Source: Terfezia claveryi
Taxonomy: Eukaryota; Ascomycota; Pezizomycetes; Pezizales; Pezizaceae
DNA: 23,318 bases
Direction of reading: 5' to 3'
Assembly: GCA_015179025.1 (NCBI GenBank)
Contig: WHUX01000484.1
Location: 1 to 23,318, forward strand
Shown here: positions 1-7,690 of the stretch, one piece after another
Numbering within the stretch: position 1 is the first letter of the stretch
Layout of the letters: each line of letters starts with the position of its first letter
The notes under the pieces: model-generated
What the model was told of the DNA's origin: nothing
Databases searched by the model: none
Seen by the model: only the letters and a program-made list of their open reading frames with translations
Position numbers and translations under genes: made by a program

Positions 1-197
1 ACAGTTGTGGAGGCGAACACTGGCAGGTTCGCGCCGTGACGTGAATACTGGCATGCTCGCGCCGGCACGCTGTACCCTGGAGCTCGGCGCCCTGGGGTCC
101 AGTTCGGCACCCTGAGGTCCTGCTTGCGTGTCAGCGCCGTGGCCCCATATCTTGTGCATCCACGCCCTCACGTTGTTTCCTGTCCCTGCCCCGTGGC
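1..197. other. GC-rich flank outside the left palindrome arm
   Basis: This stretch is clearly richer in G and C than the AT-rich DNA that follows. It is built around short GGCGCC, GGCACC and CCCTGG-type motifs, for example GGCGCCCTGG near 86 and GGCACCCTGAGG near 106. The segment at 3705-3811, beyond the other palindrome arm, has the same style. Both may therefore be outer (subterminal) parts of one element that continues left of the window. I see no convincing coding region. The short plus-strand frame from 124 has low complexity and runs into the repeat. Confidence 0.4.
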
Positions 198-725
198 GCC
201 AATACAAAATCACTCAACGTCCAGGTGCCATAAGGGCATGGGGTACGCCCTGGCACAACAACCTGACAGGCAAACCGCTGGGCGCACTCGAGGCATAAAG
301 GTGATAGCAGCCAGGCAAAGGCACTGACGTATGAGCTATAAATTGCAAGAACTATGTACGTTTGACTTTCTATATACATGACGGAGCTATCGATGCACTT
401 CCAATGAACCATTGCCTCATGCATCCTACTTGAACTCATCCTGCGCACCTGCCTCCCAAAAGCCAATACAAAATCACTCAACGTCCAGGTGCCATAAGGG
501 CATGGGGTACGCCCTGGCACAACAACCTGACAGGCAAACCGCTGGGCGCACTCGAGGCATAAAGGTGATAGCAGCCAGGCAAAGGCACCGACGTATGAGC
601 TATAAATTGCAAGAACTATGTACGTTTGACTTTCTATATACATGACGGAGCTATCGATGCACTTCCAATGAACCATTGCCTCATGCATCCTACTTGAACT
701 CATCCTGCGCACCTGCCTCCCAAAA
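198..725. repeat. 264-bp tandem duplication, two nearly identical copies
   Basis: Copy one is 198-461 and copy two is 462-725. Both start GCCAATACAAAATCACTCAA and end CTGCGCACCTGCCTCCCAAAA. By eye they differ at one base (GCACTGACG against GCACCGACG). The inner copy belongs to the left palindrome arm, because its reverse complement appears at about 3468-3702. The right arm carries only one copy. The duplication is therefore younger than the palindrome. The unit is 88 codons long, so a reading frame can stay open through both copies without coding for anything. Confidence 0.9.
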
Positions 726-901
726 CCCCTGCGGTTCCCTGACCAGAGCTGTCTGCAAAGTCGATATCACCGTGCTTTGATCTAATGATATCCATATAGC
801 TATTAGGAGCAGAACGTTGATATCGCGAGACTGCACATACTAGAGCTGCCCAATCGCTGGCTAATGTAGTCATCCGCTGCCACGAGCAACGCCTAGTACT
901 A

Positions 902-1670
902 GAGCAATTAGCTATATGATCCCTTAAAGTCGGCGGATTTGCTGGCGAGTTCATGTATCTAGCTATGTCTGTGTATATAGATGGGGATACCTCGACAGTG
1001 CATTTGCGAAGTCCTAAGAGCAATTAGCTATGCCTTCACATAGAGTTCGCAGATTTACTGGCGAGTTCACGTACCTAGCTATGTCTGCGCATATAGTTGG
1101 TGGATATCTCGATAGTGCACTGGGGGAGTCCTAAGAGCAATTAGCTATGCCTTCACATAGAGTTCGCGGGTCTGCTGGCGAGTTCACATACCTAGCTATG
1201 TCTGCGCATATAGATGGAGATATCTCGATAGTGCATTTGCGGAGTCCTAAGAGCAATTAGCCTAGAGTTCGCTGGTCTGCTGGCGAGTTCACATACCTAG
1301 CTATGTCTGCACATATAGTTGGGGATATCTCGACAGTGCATTTGCGGAGTCCTAAGAGCAATTAGCCTAGAGTTCGCGGGTCTGCTGGCGAGTTCACATA
1401 CCTGGCTATGTCTGCGCATATAGTTGGGGATATCTCGATAGTGCATTTGCGGAGTCCTAAGAGTAATTAGCCTAGAGTTCGCGGGTCTGCTGGCGAGTTC
1501 ACATACCTGGCTATGTCTGCACATATAGTTGGGAATATCTCGACAGTGCATTTGCGGAGTCCTAAGAGCAACTAGCCTAGAGTTCGCAGGTCTGCTGGTG
1601 AGTTCACATACCTGGCTATGTCTGCGTATATAGTTGGGGATATCTCGAGAGTGCACTGGGGGAGTCCTAA
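902..1670. repeat. Seven tandem 105-117 bp units in the left arm
   Basis: Units begin at 902, 1018, 1135, 1251, 1356, 1461 and 1566. Each starts with GAGCAATTAG or a close variant and ends AGTCCTAA. The outer three units are 116-117 bp and carry an extra segment (CTATGCCTTCACAT in units two and three). The inner four are exactly 105 bp and nearly identical, so the inner units have probably multiplied recently by unequal exchange or slippage. Confidence 0.92.
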
Positions 1671-1979
1671 ACTGAGCGCTGCCTGCTTGACCTTCCGCCG
1701 AGAACTGGCTGGTTGAGTTATGTGTCATACCTGTGAAAAGAGGGGGCGCACGTGCTCTCGTATTATATTGGTTCACGTAGCCCTGTAAATATGTGTTGGT
1801 TGACGCGGCTGGGAAATATGTGTTGATTGGTTGGAAGGCAGATTGGCATACGCTGGTGTGACAGATCAGTAAACGTCCCTGCATGCATGTTTCAGGCCTC
1901 CTATGTCCGCCAGCCGTGAGATTACTGAAGCGGGTAATAGGCATGGATGATGTGAAGTTGTTCATATGGACTTGTTTAT

Positions 1980-2310
1980 GCGAGAAACTCATGCTTTTCG
2001 AGGCTTCTAGATATATATGCGAGAAACTCGTGCTTTTCGAGACTTATACATATATGCGAGAAACTCATGCTTTTCGAGGCTTCTAGATATATATGCGAGA
2101 AACACGTGCTTTTCGAGACTTATACATATATGCGAGAAACTCATGCTTTTCGAGGCTTCTAGATATATATGCGAGAAACTTGTGCTTTTGGAGACTTATA
2201 TATATATATGCGAGAAACTCATGCTTCGCAGGCTTATATATATATATGCAAGCAACTCATGCTTTTGAGGCTTCTAGATACATATGGAATCCATGCTTTC
2301 GAGGTTTATA
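1980..2310. repeat. 37-39 bp tandem repeat at the inner end of the left arm
   Basis: Units begin at 1980, 2019, 2056, 2095, 2132, 2171, 2210 and 2248, each GCGAGAAACTCATGC or a variant, with a degenerate ninth ending near 2310. Two versions alternate: one contains CGAGGCTTCTAGATATATAT, the other CGAGACTTATACATATAT. The basic repeat is therefore a dimer of about 76 bp. Short reading frames here come only from the periodicity. Confidence 0.9.
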
Positions 2311-2340
2311 ATAGTCTGGGTGACACGGCCTCTATATATA

Positions 2341-2526
2341 TAAGCATCGAAAACCATGAGTTTCTAGCATATATATATATAAGCTCCAAAAGCATGACTT
2401 TCTCACACATATATATATATAAGTCTCCAAAAGCACGAGTTTCTCACATATATGTATAAGTCTCAAAAAGCACGAGTTTCTCGTATATATATCTAGAAGC
2501 CTCGAAAAGCATGAGTTTCTCGCATA
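2341..2526. repeat. 37-39 bp tandem repeat at the inner end of the right arm
   Basis: About five units, each the complement of the left-arm repeat (core GCATGAGTTTCTCGCAT, CACGAGTTTCTC and variants). The central 30 bases at about 2311-2340 are unpaired and would form the loop of the hairpin. Copies next to the loop have diverged most from the consensus. Confidence 0.88.
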
Positions 2527-2832
2527 AACAAGTCCATATGAACAACTTCACATTGTCTATGCCTATTACCCGCTTCAGTAATCTCACGGCTGGCGGACAT
2601 AGGAGGCCTGAAACATGCATGTAGGGACGTGTGCTGATCTGTCACACCAGCGTACGCCAATCTGCCTTCCAACCAATCAATACATATTTCCCGGCCGCGT
2701 CAACCAACACATATTTACAGGGCTACGTGAACAAACATAACACGAGAGCACATGCGCCCCCTCTTTTCACAGGTATGACACATTACTCAACCAGCCAGCT
2801 CTCGGCGGAAGGTCAAGCAGGCAGCGCTCAGT

Positions 2833-3286
2833 TTAGGACTCCCCCAGTGCACTCTCAAGATATCCCCAACTATATGCGCAGACATTGCCAGGTATGTGAA
2901 CTCACCAGCAGACCCGCGAACTCTAGGCTAATTGCTCTTAGGACTCCGCAAATGCACTATCAAGATATCCCCAACTATATGCGCAGACATAGCCAGGTAT
3001 GTGAACTCGCCAGCAGACCCGCGAACTCTATATGAAGGCATAGCTAATTGCTGTTAGGACTCCCCCAGTGCACTGTCGAGATATCCACCAACTATATGCG
3101 CAGACATAGCTAGGTACGTGAACTCGCCAGTAAATCCGCGAACTCTATGTGAAGGCATAGCTAATTGCTCTTAGGACTTCGCAAATGCACTGTCGAGGTA
3201 TCCCCATCTATATGCGCAGACATAGCTAGGTACATGAACTCGCTAGCAAATCCGCCGACTTTAAGGGATCATATAGCTAATTGCTC
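2833..3286. repeat. Four tandem 105-117 bp units in the right arm
   Basis: Units begin at 2833, 2938, 3054 and 3171 with TTAGGACT and are reverse complements of the left-arm units. Their lengths are 105, 116, 117 and 116 bp. The outermost, with CCGCCGACTTTAAGGGATC, pairs with the outermost left unit (902-1017). Only one 105-bp unit is present, against four on the left, so the extra copies arose (or were lost) in one arm after the palindrome formed. Confidence 0.9.
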
Positions 3287-3704
3287 TAGTACTAGGCGTT
3301 GCTCGTGGTAGCGGATGACTACATCAGCCAGCAATTGGGCAGCTCTAGGTATGTGCAGTCTCGCGATATCAACGTTCTGCTGCTAATAGCTATATGGATA
3401 TCATTAGATCAAAGCACGGCGATATCGACTTTGTAGACAGCTCTGGTCAGGGAACCGTAGGGATTTTGGGAGGCAGGTGCGCAGGATGAGTTTAAGTGGG
3501 ATGCATGAGGCAATGGTTCATTGGAAGTGCATCGATAGCTCCGTCATGTATATAGAAAGTCAAACGTACATAGTTCTTGCAATTTATGGCTCATACGTCG
3601 GTGCCTTTGCCTGGCTGCTATCACCTTTATGCCCCGAGTGCGCCTAGCGGTTTGCCTGTCAGGTTGTTGTGCCAGGGCGTACCCCACGCCCTTATGGCAC
3701 CTTC

Positions 3705-3811
3705 AGACTAGGCGCCAGGGCGGTGCCTCGCAAGACATGGCGCCATGGCGACTCAAGGGCTGGGGTGCCTGGGGCGAGCAGGTAGAAGAGGGCAATCATC
3801 AGGGCGCCTAG
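3705..3811. mobile_element. 107-bp GC-rich segment bounded by inverted CTAGGCGCC
   Basis: The left end reads CTAGGCGCC (about 3706-3714) and the right end GGCGCCTAG (3803-3811), a perfect 9-bp inverted pair. Between them lie repeated GGTGCC, GGCGCC and GGGGCG motifs. The right edge falls exactly where Copia protease coding sequence stops, so 3811 is a real junction. It could be a tiny hAT-like non-autonomous element, or the right terminus of a larger element spanning the whole palindrome. No matching 8-bp flanking duplication is visible around 3705-3811, which favours the second view. Confidence 0.45.
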
Positions 3812-4998
3812 TGATGGTGTTGCGGCGTAAGAAAATCGTTCCTGATGTGGATCGAGAAGATGAGAGAAGTCAGCAGTGATATGGTATGAAGTACCTGTGT
3901 CAAGAATCCATACCTCATATGTAGTGTAGTTAGCGAATATACTAGAATGGGAGGAAGAGGGAGAGTTTTGGAGAGTAGAGGAGGTGGCTTTAACAACTAT
4001 GGCTACGCTATTGTCATCATCGAAGAGTTGTTGAGCAGCAGCTACTCGGTGTAGGACAATCTCCTTACCAGAAGGAGAAGGGTTTTGAGCATTCGATTGC
4101 TTGGTATTTTTCTTCTTGAGTTCTTGACAGGTCTTGTAGGTATGACCTTAGAATGGCTTGCCTTTGGAATGGCACCAACTGCAATTATTTCCCGAAACTG
4201 GAGCCGTTTTGCCTTGACGTGGAGGGTTAGGCTTCTTGTTCGGCTTGGTGGAGGTATTGTTGTTCTCTCTTTTATGGAAGAGAGCTTTGTTCTTGGAGAC
4301 AAGTTCGAGGGAGGAGGAGGAGAGTTCCAGAAGACGGGTTCGAACATCGAGGTATGTTAGTCCTGTCTTTGATTGGAGGTTGTCAACAATATATTCTTGT
4401 AAGTGTCAGGGAGTGTCATCAGTAGGTGATGAGCCTTGATATTGTCATTCTCAAGATAGCGTGCTAGATGCTGGTAAGGGGAGGCAGCTTCGGTCTCTTT
4501 AAGCCTGTTAATGAGCCGGCGAATTTGAGTATCATAGCTGTTGACATGTGTTGTCATAGATTCCCCTGGAGGCATAGAAATAGCAAATGTTTTGGAGATA
4601 GTGTACCAGAGAGTGGTATCGTTTCGTCGATCAAATCGTTCCTGTAAGCGTACCCAAGCTTGACGTGCTGTAGTTTGTTCTGCAATGAGTCCTGTGAGAG
4701 ATATATCAACAACCGACATGAGGAGGATTTTTGCCCTGGCATTTCTCTTATTCCACAACTTAAGCTGTGCAGCATCAGTAGTGACAATAGTGGATTCATC
4801 GAATAAGTCTTCATAGTCATATGAGTCAATGATCAATTCAATCTGTTTAGACCAAGTATGATATCCGGAACCATCGTCTGAAAGCCACTTGATATTATCA
4901 AGCTTGAAGGAGAAGGGAGCGGCAGAGAGGGAGGAGGAACTCCTTTCACCAGTAGTTGAGGACATATTGGAGGATAATTGCGAGAGATAGAAATCCAC
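3812..4998 (-). pseudogene. Ty1/Copia gag-protease fragment, frameshifted and truncated
   Basis: The minus-strand reading frame 4998-4357 is a Copia-type Gag (UBN2/Retrotran_gag family). It has the typical GYHTWSKQIE-like start, then LWNKRNARAKILLMSVV, TARQAWVRLQERF and a TLPDTYKN-like block. A one-base shift near 4385-4395 moves coding into another frame, which continues to 3812. That part carries a lysine- and proline-rich tail and a zinc knuckle of spacing CX2CX9HX4C at about 4127-4183. An in-frame TAA (complement of 4148-4150) sits inside the knuckle. The aspartic protease start is at 3884-3916 with WILDTGTSYHIT, the DTG active site of Copia proteases. Coding ends at 3811, where the GC-rich element begins. 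Integrase, RT and the 3' LTR are absent. A nearer start at the second methionine (near 4965) is also possible. Family assignment is firm and the element is dead. Confidence 0.85.
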
Positions 4999-5056
4999 GA
5001 TGTATAAAGGAGTAGAGATATAGACTCGATTATGGTAATAGAGAGGTTAGAGCTCC

Positions 5057-5068
5057 GGGCTCATAACC
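5057..5068 (-). other. Copia primer binding site for initiator tRNA-Met (anticodon region)
   Basis: On the element's strand this reads GGTTATGAGCCC. Its complement, GGGCTCATAACC, matches the anticodon stem-loop of initiator tRNA-Met (anticodon CAT). Priming from an internal, half-tRNA site rather than the tRNA 3' end is known for Drosophila copia. It lies about 60 bases upstream of the gag start, where a PBS belongs. Confidence 0.7.
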
Positions 5069-5819
5069 TATTAAAGTGGATAGATTATAGTAATGGTATA
5101 GCATAAAGGTAGCATAGTGACCAGTGGAGAATTTACTGAGTAAGCTAGAGTCACAGGAGTGCGAGGACGGTATTGGGATTGAGGACGAGTGCAGTGGGAG
5201 TTCAGTGTGCATGATTGATTAAACTATCTAGAGAGCGGGTGGACACAAGTCTTTAGTACATGAATATGGAGAGGAAACAAACCATATGCCAACCTAACTT
5301 GAAGAGGAATAAACATAGAGAAATCCATAAGTAGAAAGGTTATATGCATGTAATGTTCAAGTAAGACAGTGTGGGAAATAACGAGCATGGATATATAGAC
5401 ATGTGAGTATAACCGTACAGTAACTATGTAGAGTAAGCTGCAGGTGAAATATGATATAGTACTCGTAATAGAAACTAGATAGATAATAATAGAAAAGGTA
5501 TCGTAATAGAGAAACATATGACAATATAAGTGAATATAGATGTAGAAATAGGAAGGAATAACAACATAGAAGGGCACAGAATGTATGCCGCAACATATTT
5601 CAATCTCAGGACATTAGAGTTCCTTTCCTTGGCATCATCATATTGTTGTCGCTATAGTTACAATGCACTCCCTTGTATGTACGACGCTCTAATACCAGCC
5701 AGGTGCGTAGTCACAATTGCAGCCATTGAATATGCATGCAGCAGAAATATCTATTGTATTCGCTAATAATTATATACATAGAAGTATTGAGTAATAGATA
5801 TATATATAGAACATGCACT
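5069..5819 (-). other. Upstream region of the Copia relic, probably holding its 5' LTR
   Basis: The PBS position means the 5' LTR must end at about 5069-5079. Its outer end cannot be fixed, because no second LTR is present to compare. Candidate TG starts on the minus strand lie near 5249 and 5813. The region is AT-rich. None of its small overlapping reading frames shows a recognisable domain, and I treat them as chance. Confidence 0.4.
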
Positions 5820-5828
5820 CGCTTCTTC

Positions 5829-5962
5829 AATCGCTCTAACACTCGCTCTAATACTCGCTCCAATACTCACTCTAATAACTTGCTATAATACTCGCTCTAA
5901 TACTTGCTCCAATACTCACTCTATTACTCCCTCCAATACTCACTCTAATGCTCGCTATAATG
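5829..5962. repeat. 12-bp tandem repeat, about 11 copies
   Basis: The unit is ACTCGCTCTAAT with variants ACTCGCTCCAAT, ACTCACTCTAAT and GCTCGCTATAAT. The order of variants hints at a 24-36 bp higher unit. One extra A breaks the phase once, near 5876. Confidence 0.88.
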
Positions 5963-6319
5963 TTCTAGGATATAGAGTGAAGGGAAAATGTGCAGGGAAG
6001 GGAGGTATATATACAGGAAATCCATAGTTGCTAAGGCCGACAATATAGACTTTCCGAAGACAATGAGATAAGGGATAACAAGAGAAGTAGCATGACAGTG
6101 ATTAATGGCATTCAGCCCCCTGTCGCACGCAGGTGCTGTACTATTCTCGTGCCAAGACTCAAGGTATCTGTCGCGAAATAATTATTTCTGCTGTGCTAGC
6201 TAATTATCTGGTAGTAAACACCTCTGAAATTGACTCTAATTCAGATCTGAGTTCGGAGCACAATGCCAACACGCTATGCAATAGGCTAGTGGCTTCGGAG
6301 CAGAACATATAATATAAGC
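5963..6319. other. Non-coding spacer
   Basis: No reading frame, RNA gene or clear repeat is visible. It is AT-rich apart from a short GC-richer patch near 6114-6165. Confidence 0.5.
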
Positions 6320-6415
6320 CCCTACTGAATACAAGCCTATACTGCTGCAAGCGAGCTTATACTGCTCCTAGCAAGCCTATACTGCCCCAAGCGAGCCCAT
6401 ACTGCCCTATTCCTC
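6320..6415. repeat. About four copies of a 21-23 bp repeat
   Basis: Degenerate copies of CAAGCCTATACTGCTGCAAGCGAG follow one another (CAAGCCTATACTG, GAGCTTATACTG, CAAGCCTATACTG, GAGCCCATACTG). The words AAGC and TATA reappear near 7555-7600 (GCAATATAAGCTCG), flanking the 175-bp array on the other side. Confidence 0.6.
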
Positions 6416-6472
6416 TAGAAATAGAGCCACTTATACCCAATTGCTAATCAAATTGCTGCTTCAAGACTGTAA

Positions 6473-7517
6473 CACTGTATAGTTGATATCCTATATCTAG
6501 GCGCTTATAACCTCCCCTTTTACCCCCCTCCCCACTTATCATAAATGTACACCTGAACTGTGGAATAGCTTGCTAGCTCTCTAATTTATAGGTTAATCAG
6601 ATAGTCAAAGAAAATCTTGCTCCAGAAGCAAATCGCTGCTCCAAGAAGTGGATAGTTGATATCCTATGTATTAGCGCTCATGACCCCCCCCCCCCCCAAC
6701 TCCCCTCTAACTATCATAAATGAACACCTGAACTCCAGAATAGCTTGCTAGCTCCCTAATTCACAGTTTAATCAGATAGCCAAAGAAAATCTTGCTCTGG
6801 AAGCAAATTGCTGCTCCAAGAAGTGGATAGTTGATATCCTATGTATTAGCACTCATAACCTCCACCCCCTCCACTCCCCTCCAATTATCATAAATGTAGA
6901 CCTGAACTCCGGAATAGCTTGCTAGCTCCCTAATTCACAGGTTAATCAGATAGCCAAAGAAAATCTTACTTCGGGAGCAAATCGCTGCTCCAAGAAGTCG
7001 ATAGTTAATATCCTATGTATTAGCGCTTATGACCCCCCCTTCCCTCTTCTCCCCTCCAACTATCATAAATATAGGCCTGAACTTTGCAATAGCTTGCTAG
7101 CTCCCTAATTCATAGGTTAATCAAATAGCCAAAGAAAATCTTACTCCGGCAGCAAATCGCTGCTCTAAGAAGTGGATAGTTGATATCCTATGTATTAGCG
7201 CTTATGCCCCCGCTCCCCTCACTCCCCTTCAACTATCATAAATGTATGCCTAAACTCCGGAATAGCTTACTAGCTCCCTAATTCACAGGTTAATCAGATA
7301 GCCAAAGAAAATCTTGCTCCAGAAGCAAATCGCTGCTCCAAGAAGTGGATAGTTGATATCCAATGTATTAGTGCTCATGACCCACCCCCCCCCCAACTCC
7401 CCTCCAACTATCATAAATGTACATCTGAACTTCGAAATAGCTCGCTAGCTCCCTAATTCATAGGTTAATCAGATAGCCAAAGAAAATCTTGCTCTGGAAG
7501 CAAATTGCTGCTCCAAA
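6473..7517. repeat. 175-bp tandem repeat, six copies, each with a poly-C tract
   Basis: Copies start at about 6478, 6648, 6823, 6997, 7172 and 7345, each opening with (GTGG)ATAGTTGATATCC. Periods between successive full copies are 175, 174, 175 and 173 bp. Every unit has a C-rich run of variable length (up to 15 C in a row near 6685), then CTATCATAAATG, AATAGCTTGCTAGCTCCCTAATT, AATCAGATAGCCAAAGAAAATCTTGCT and CTGCTCCAAGAA. No coding potential is visible. The period is close to one nucleosome repeat, as in many satellites. Confidence 0.92.
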
Positions 7518-7690
7518 ACTATAATGCAGTGGTAGTTGAATACATAGAGCAATATAAGCTCGAGGCAATATAAGCTTGCTCACAGCAATATAGGCTCATT
7601 TGTTTGGTAGTTATAGAGCTCGTTCAGCTCACTCTAAGGATCTAGAAGCAAGCATCTGAACCATATTGGACAGAATCTAGCCCAAGCATG
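7518..7690. other. Spacer between the 175-bp and 23-bp arrays
   Basis: Contains three short copies of GCAATATAAGCTCG-like sequence (about 7548-7600), then unique sequence. No gene is seen. Confidence 0.5.

Larger units (their letters stand above)
490..2310 (+). repeat. Left arm of a giant imperfect palindrome (foldback-like element)
   Basis: This arm is the inverted counterpart of 2341-3702. Anchor pairs read by eye: AGGTGCCATAAGGGC near 490 with its complement near 3688-3702; the block around 726-840 with 3340-3470; the block 1675-1980 with 2526-2832. In a sampled 110-base stretch near the inner part there are three or four differences, all transitions, so identity is roughly 96-97%. From outside inwards the arm contains unique sequence, seven 105-117 bp units, unique sequence, then eight or nine 37-39 bp units. 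No transposase or other protein is encoded. Long inverted repeats built from tandem subrepeats are typical of foldback transposons, so I infer a non-autonomous foldback-like element. Confidence 0.85.
2341..3702 (-). repeat. Right arm of the giant palindrome
   Basis: This is the reverse complement of the left arm in the same order: about five 37-39 bp units next to the centre, unique sequence 2527-2832, four 105-117 bp units, then unique sequence to 3702. It is shorter than the left arm (about 1.36 kb against 1.8 kb) mainly because it has fewer repeat units. Homology with the left arm stops just outside AGGTGCC. Beyond that point the left side has the AATACAAAATCAC sequence and the right side has the GC-rich 3705-3811 segment. 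Confidence 0.85.

Noticed and set aside
131..712. 193-codon minus-strand reading frame with an internal duplication
   Set aside because: It is the 264-bp repeat (88 codons) read twice. Frame survival follows from the unit being a multiple of three, and the composition is not protein-like.
1297..1992. 231-codon minus-strand reading frame with repeated RDIPNYMRRHSQVCEL
   Set aside because: It is the 105-bp unit (35 codons) translated. The right arm gives the same peptide in a shorter frame because of the palindrome. No start context or domain supports a gene.
1980..2526. Possible CRISPR-like array of 38-bp units
   Set aside because: There are no unique spacers between identical repeats; the whole 37-39 bp unit repeats head to tail and is mirrored in the other arm. 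The context is eukaryotic.
2631..3035. 134-codon plus-strand frame in the right arm
   Set aside because: It is the mirror image of the previous frame, again sustained only by the repeat period.
5224..5766. Several overlapping frames of 78-117 codons, some hydrophobic and membrane-like
   Set aside because: They come from AT-rich DNA upstream of the Copia PBS, show no domain, and overlap on both strands, so they are chance frames in probable LTR sequence.
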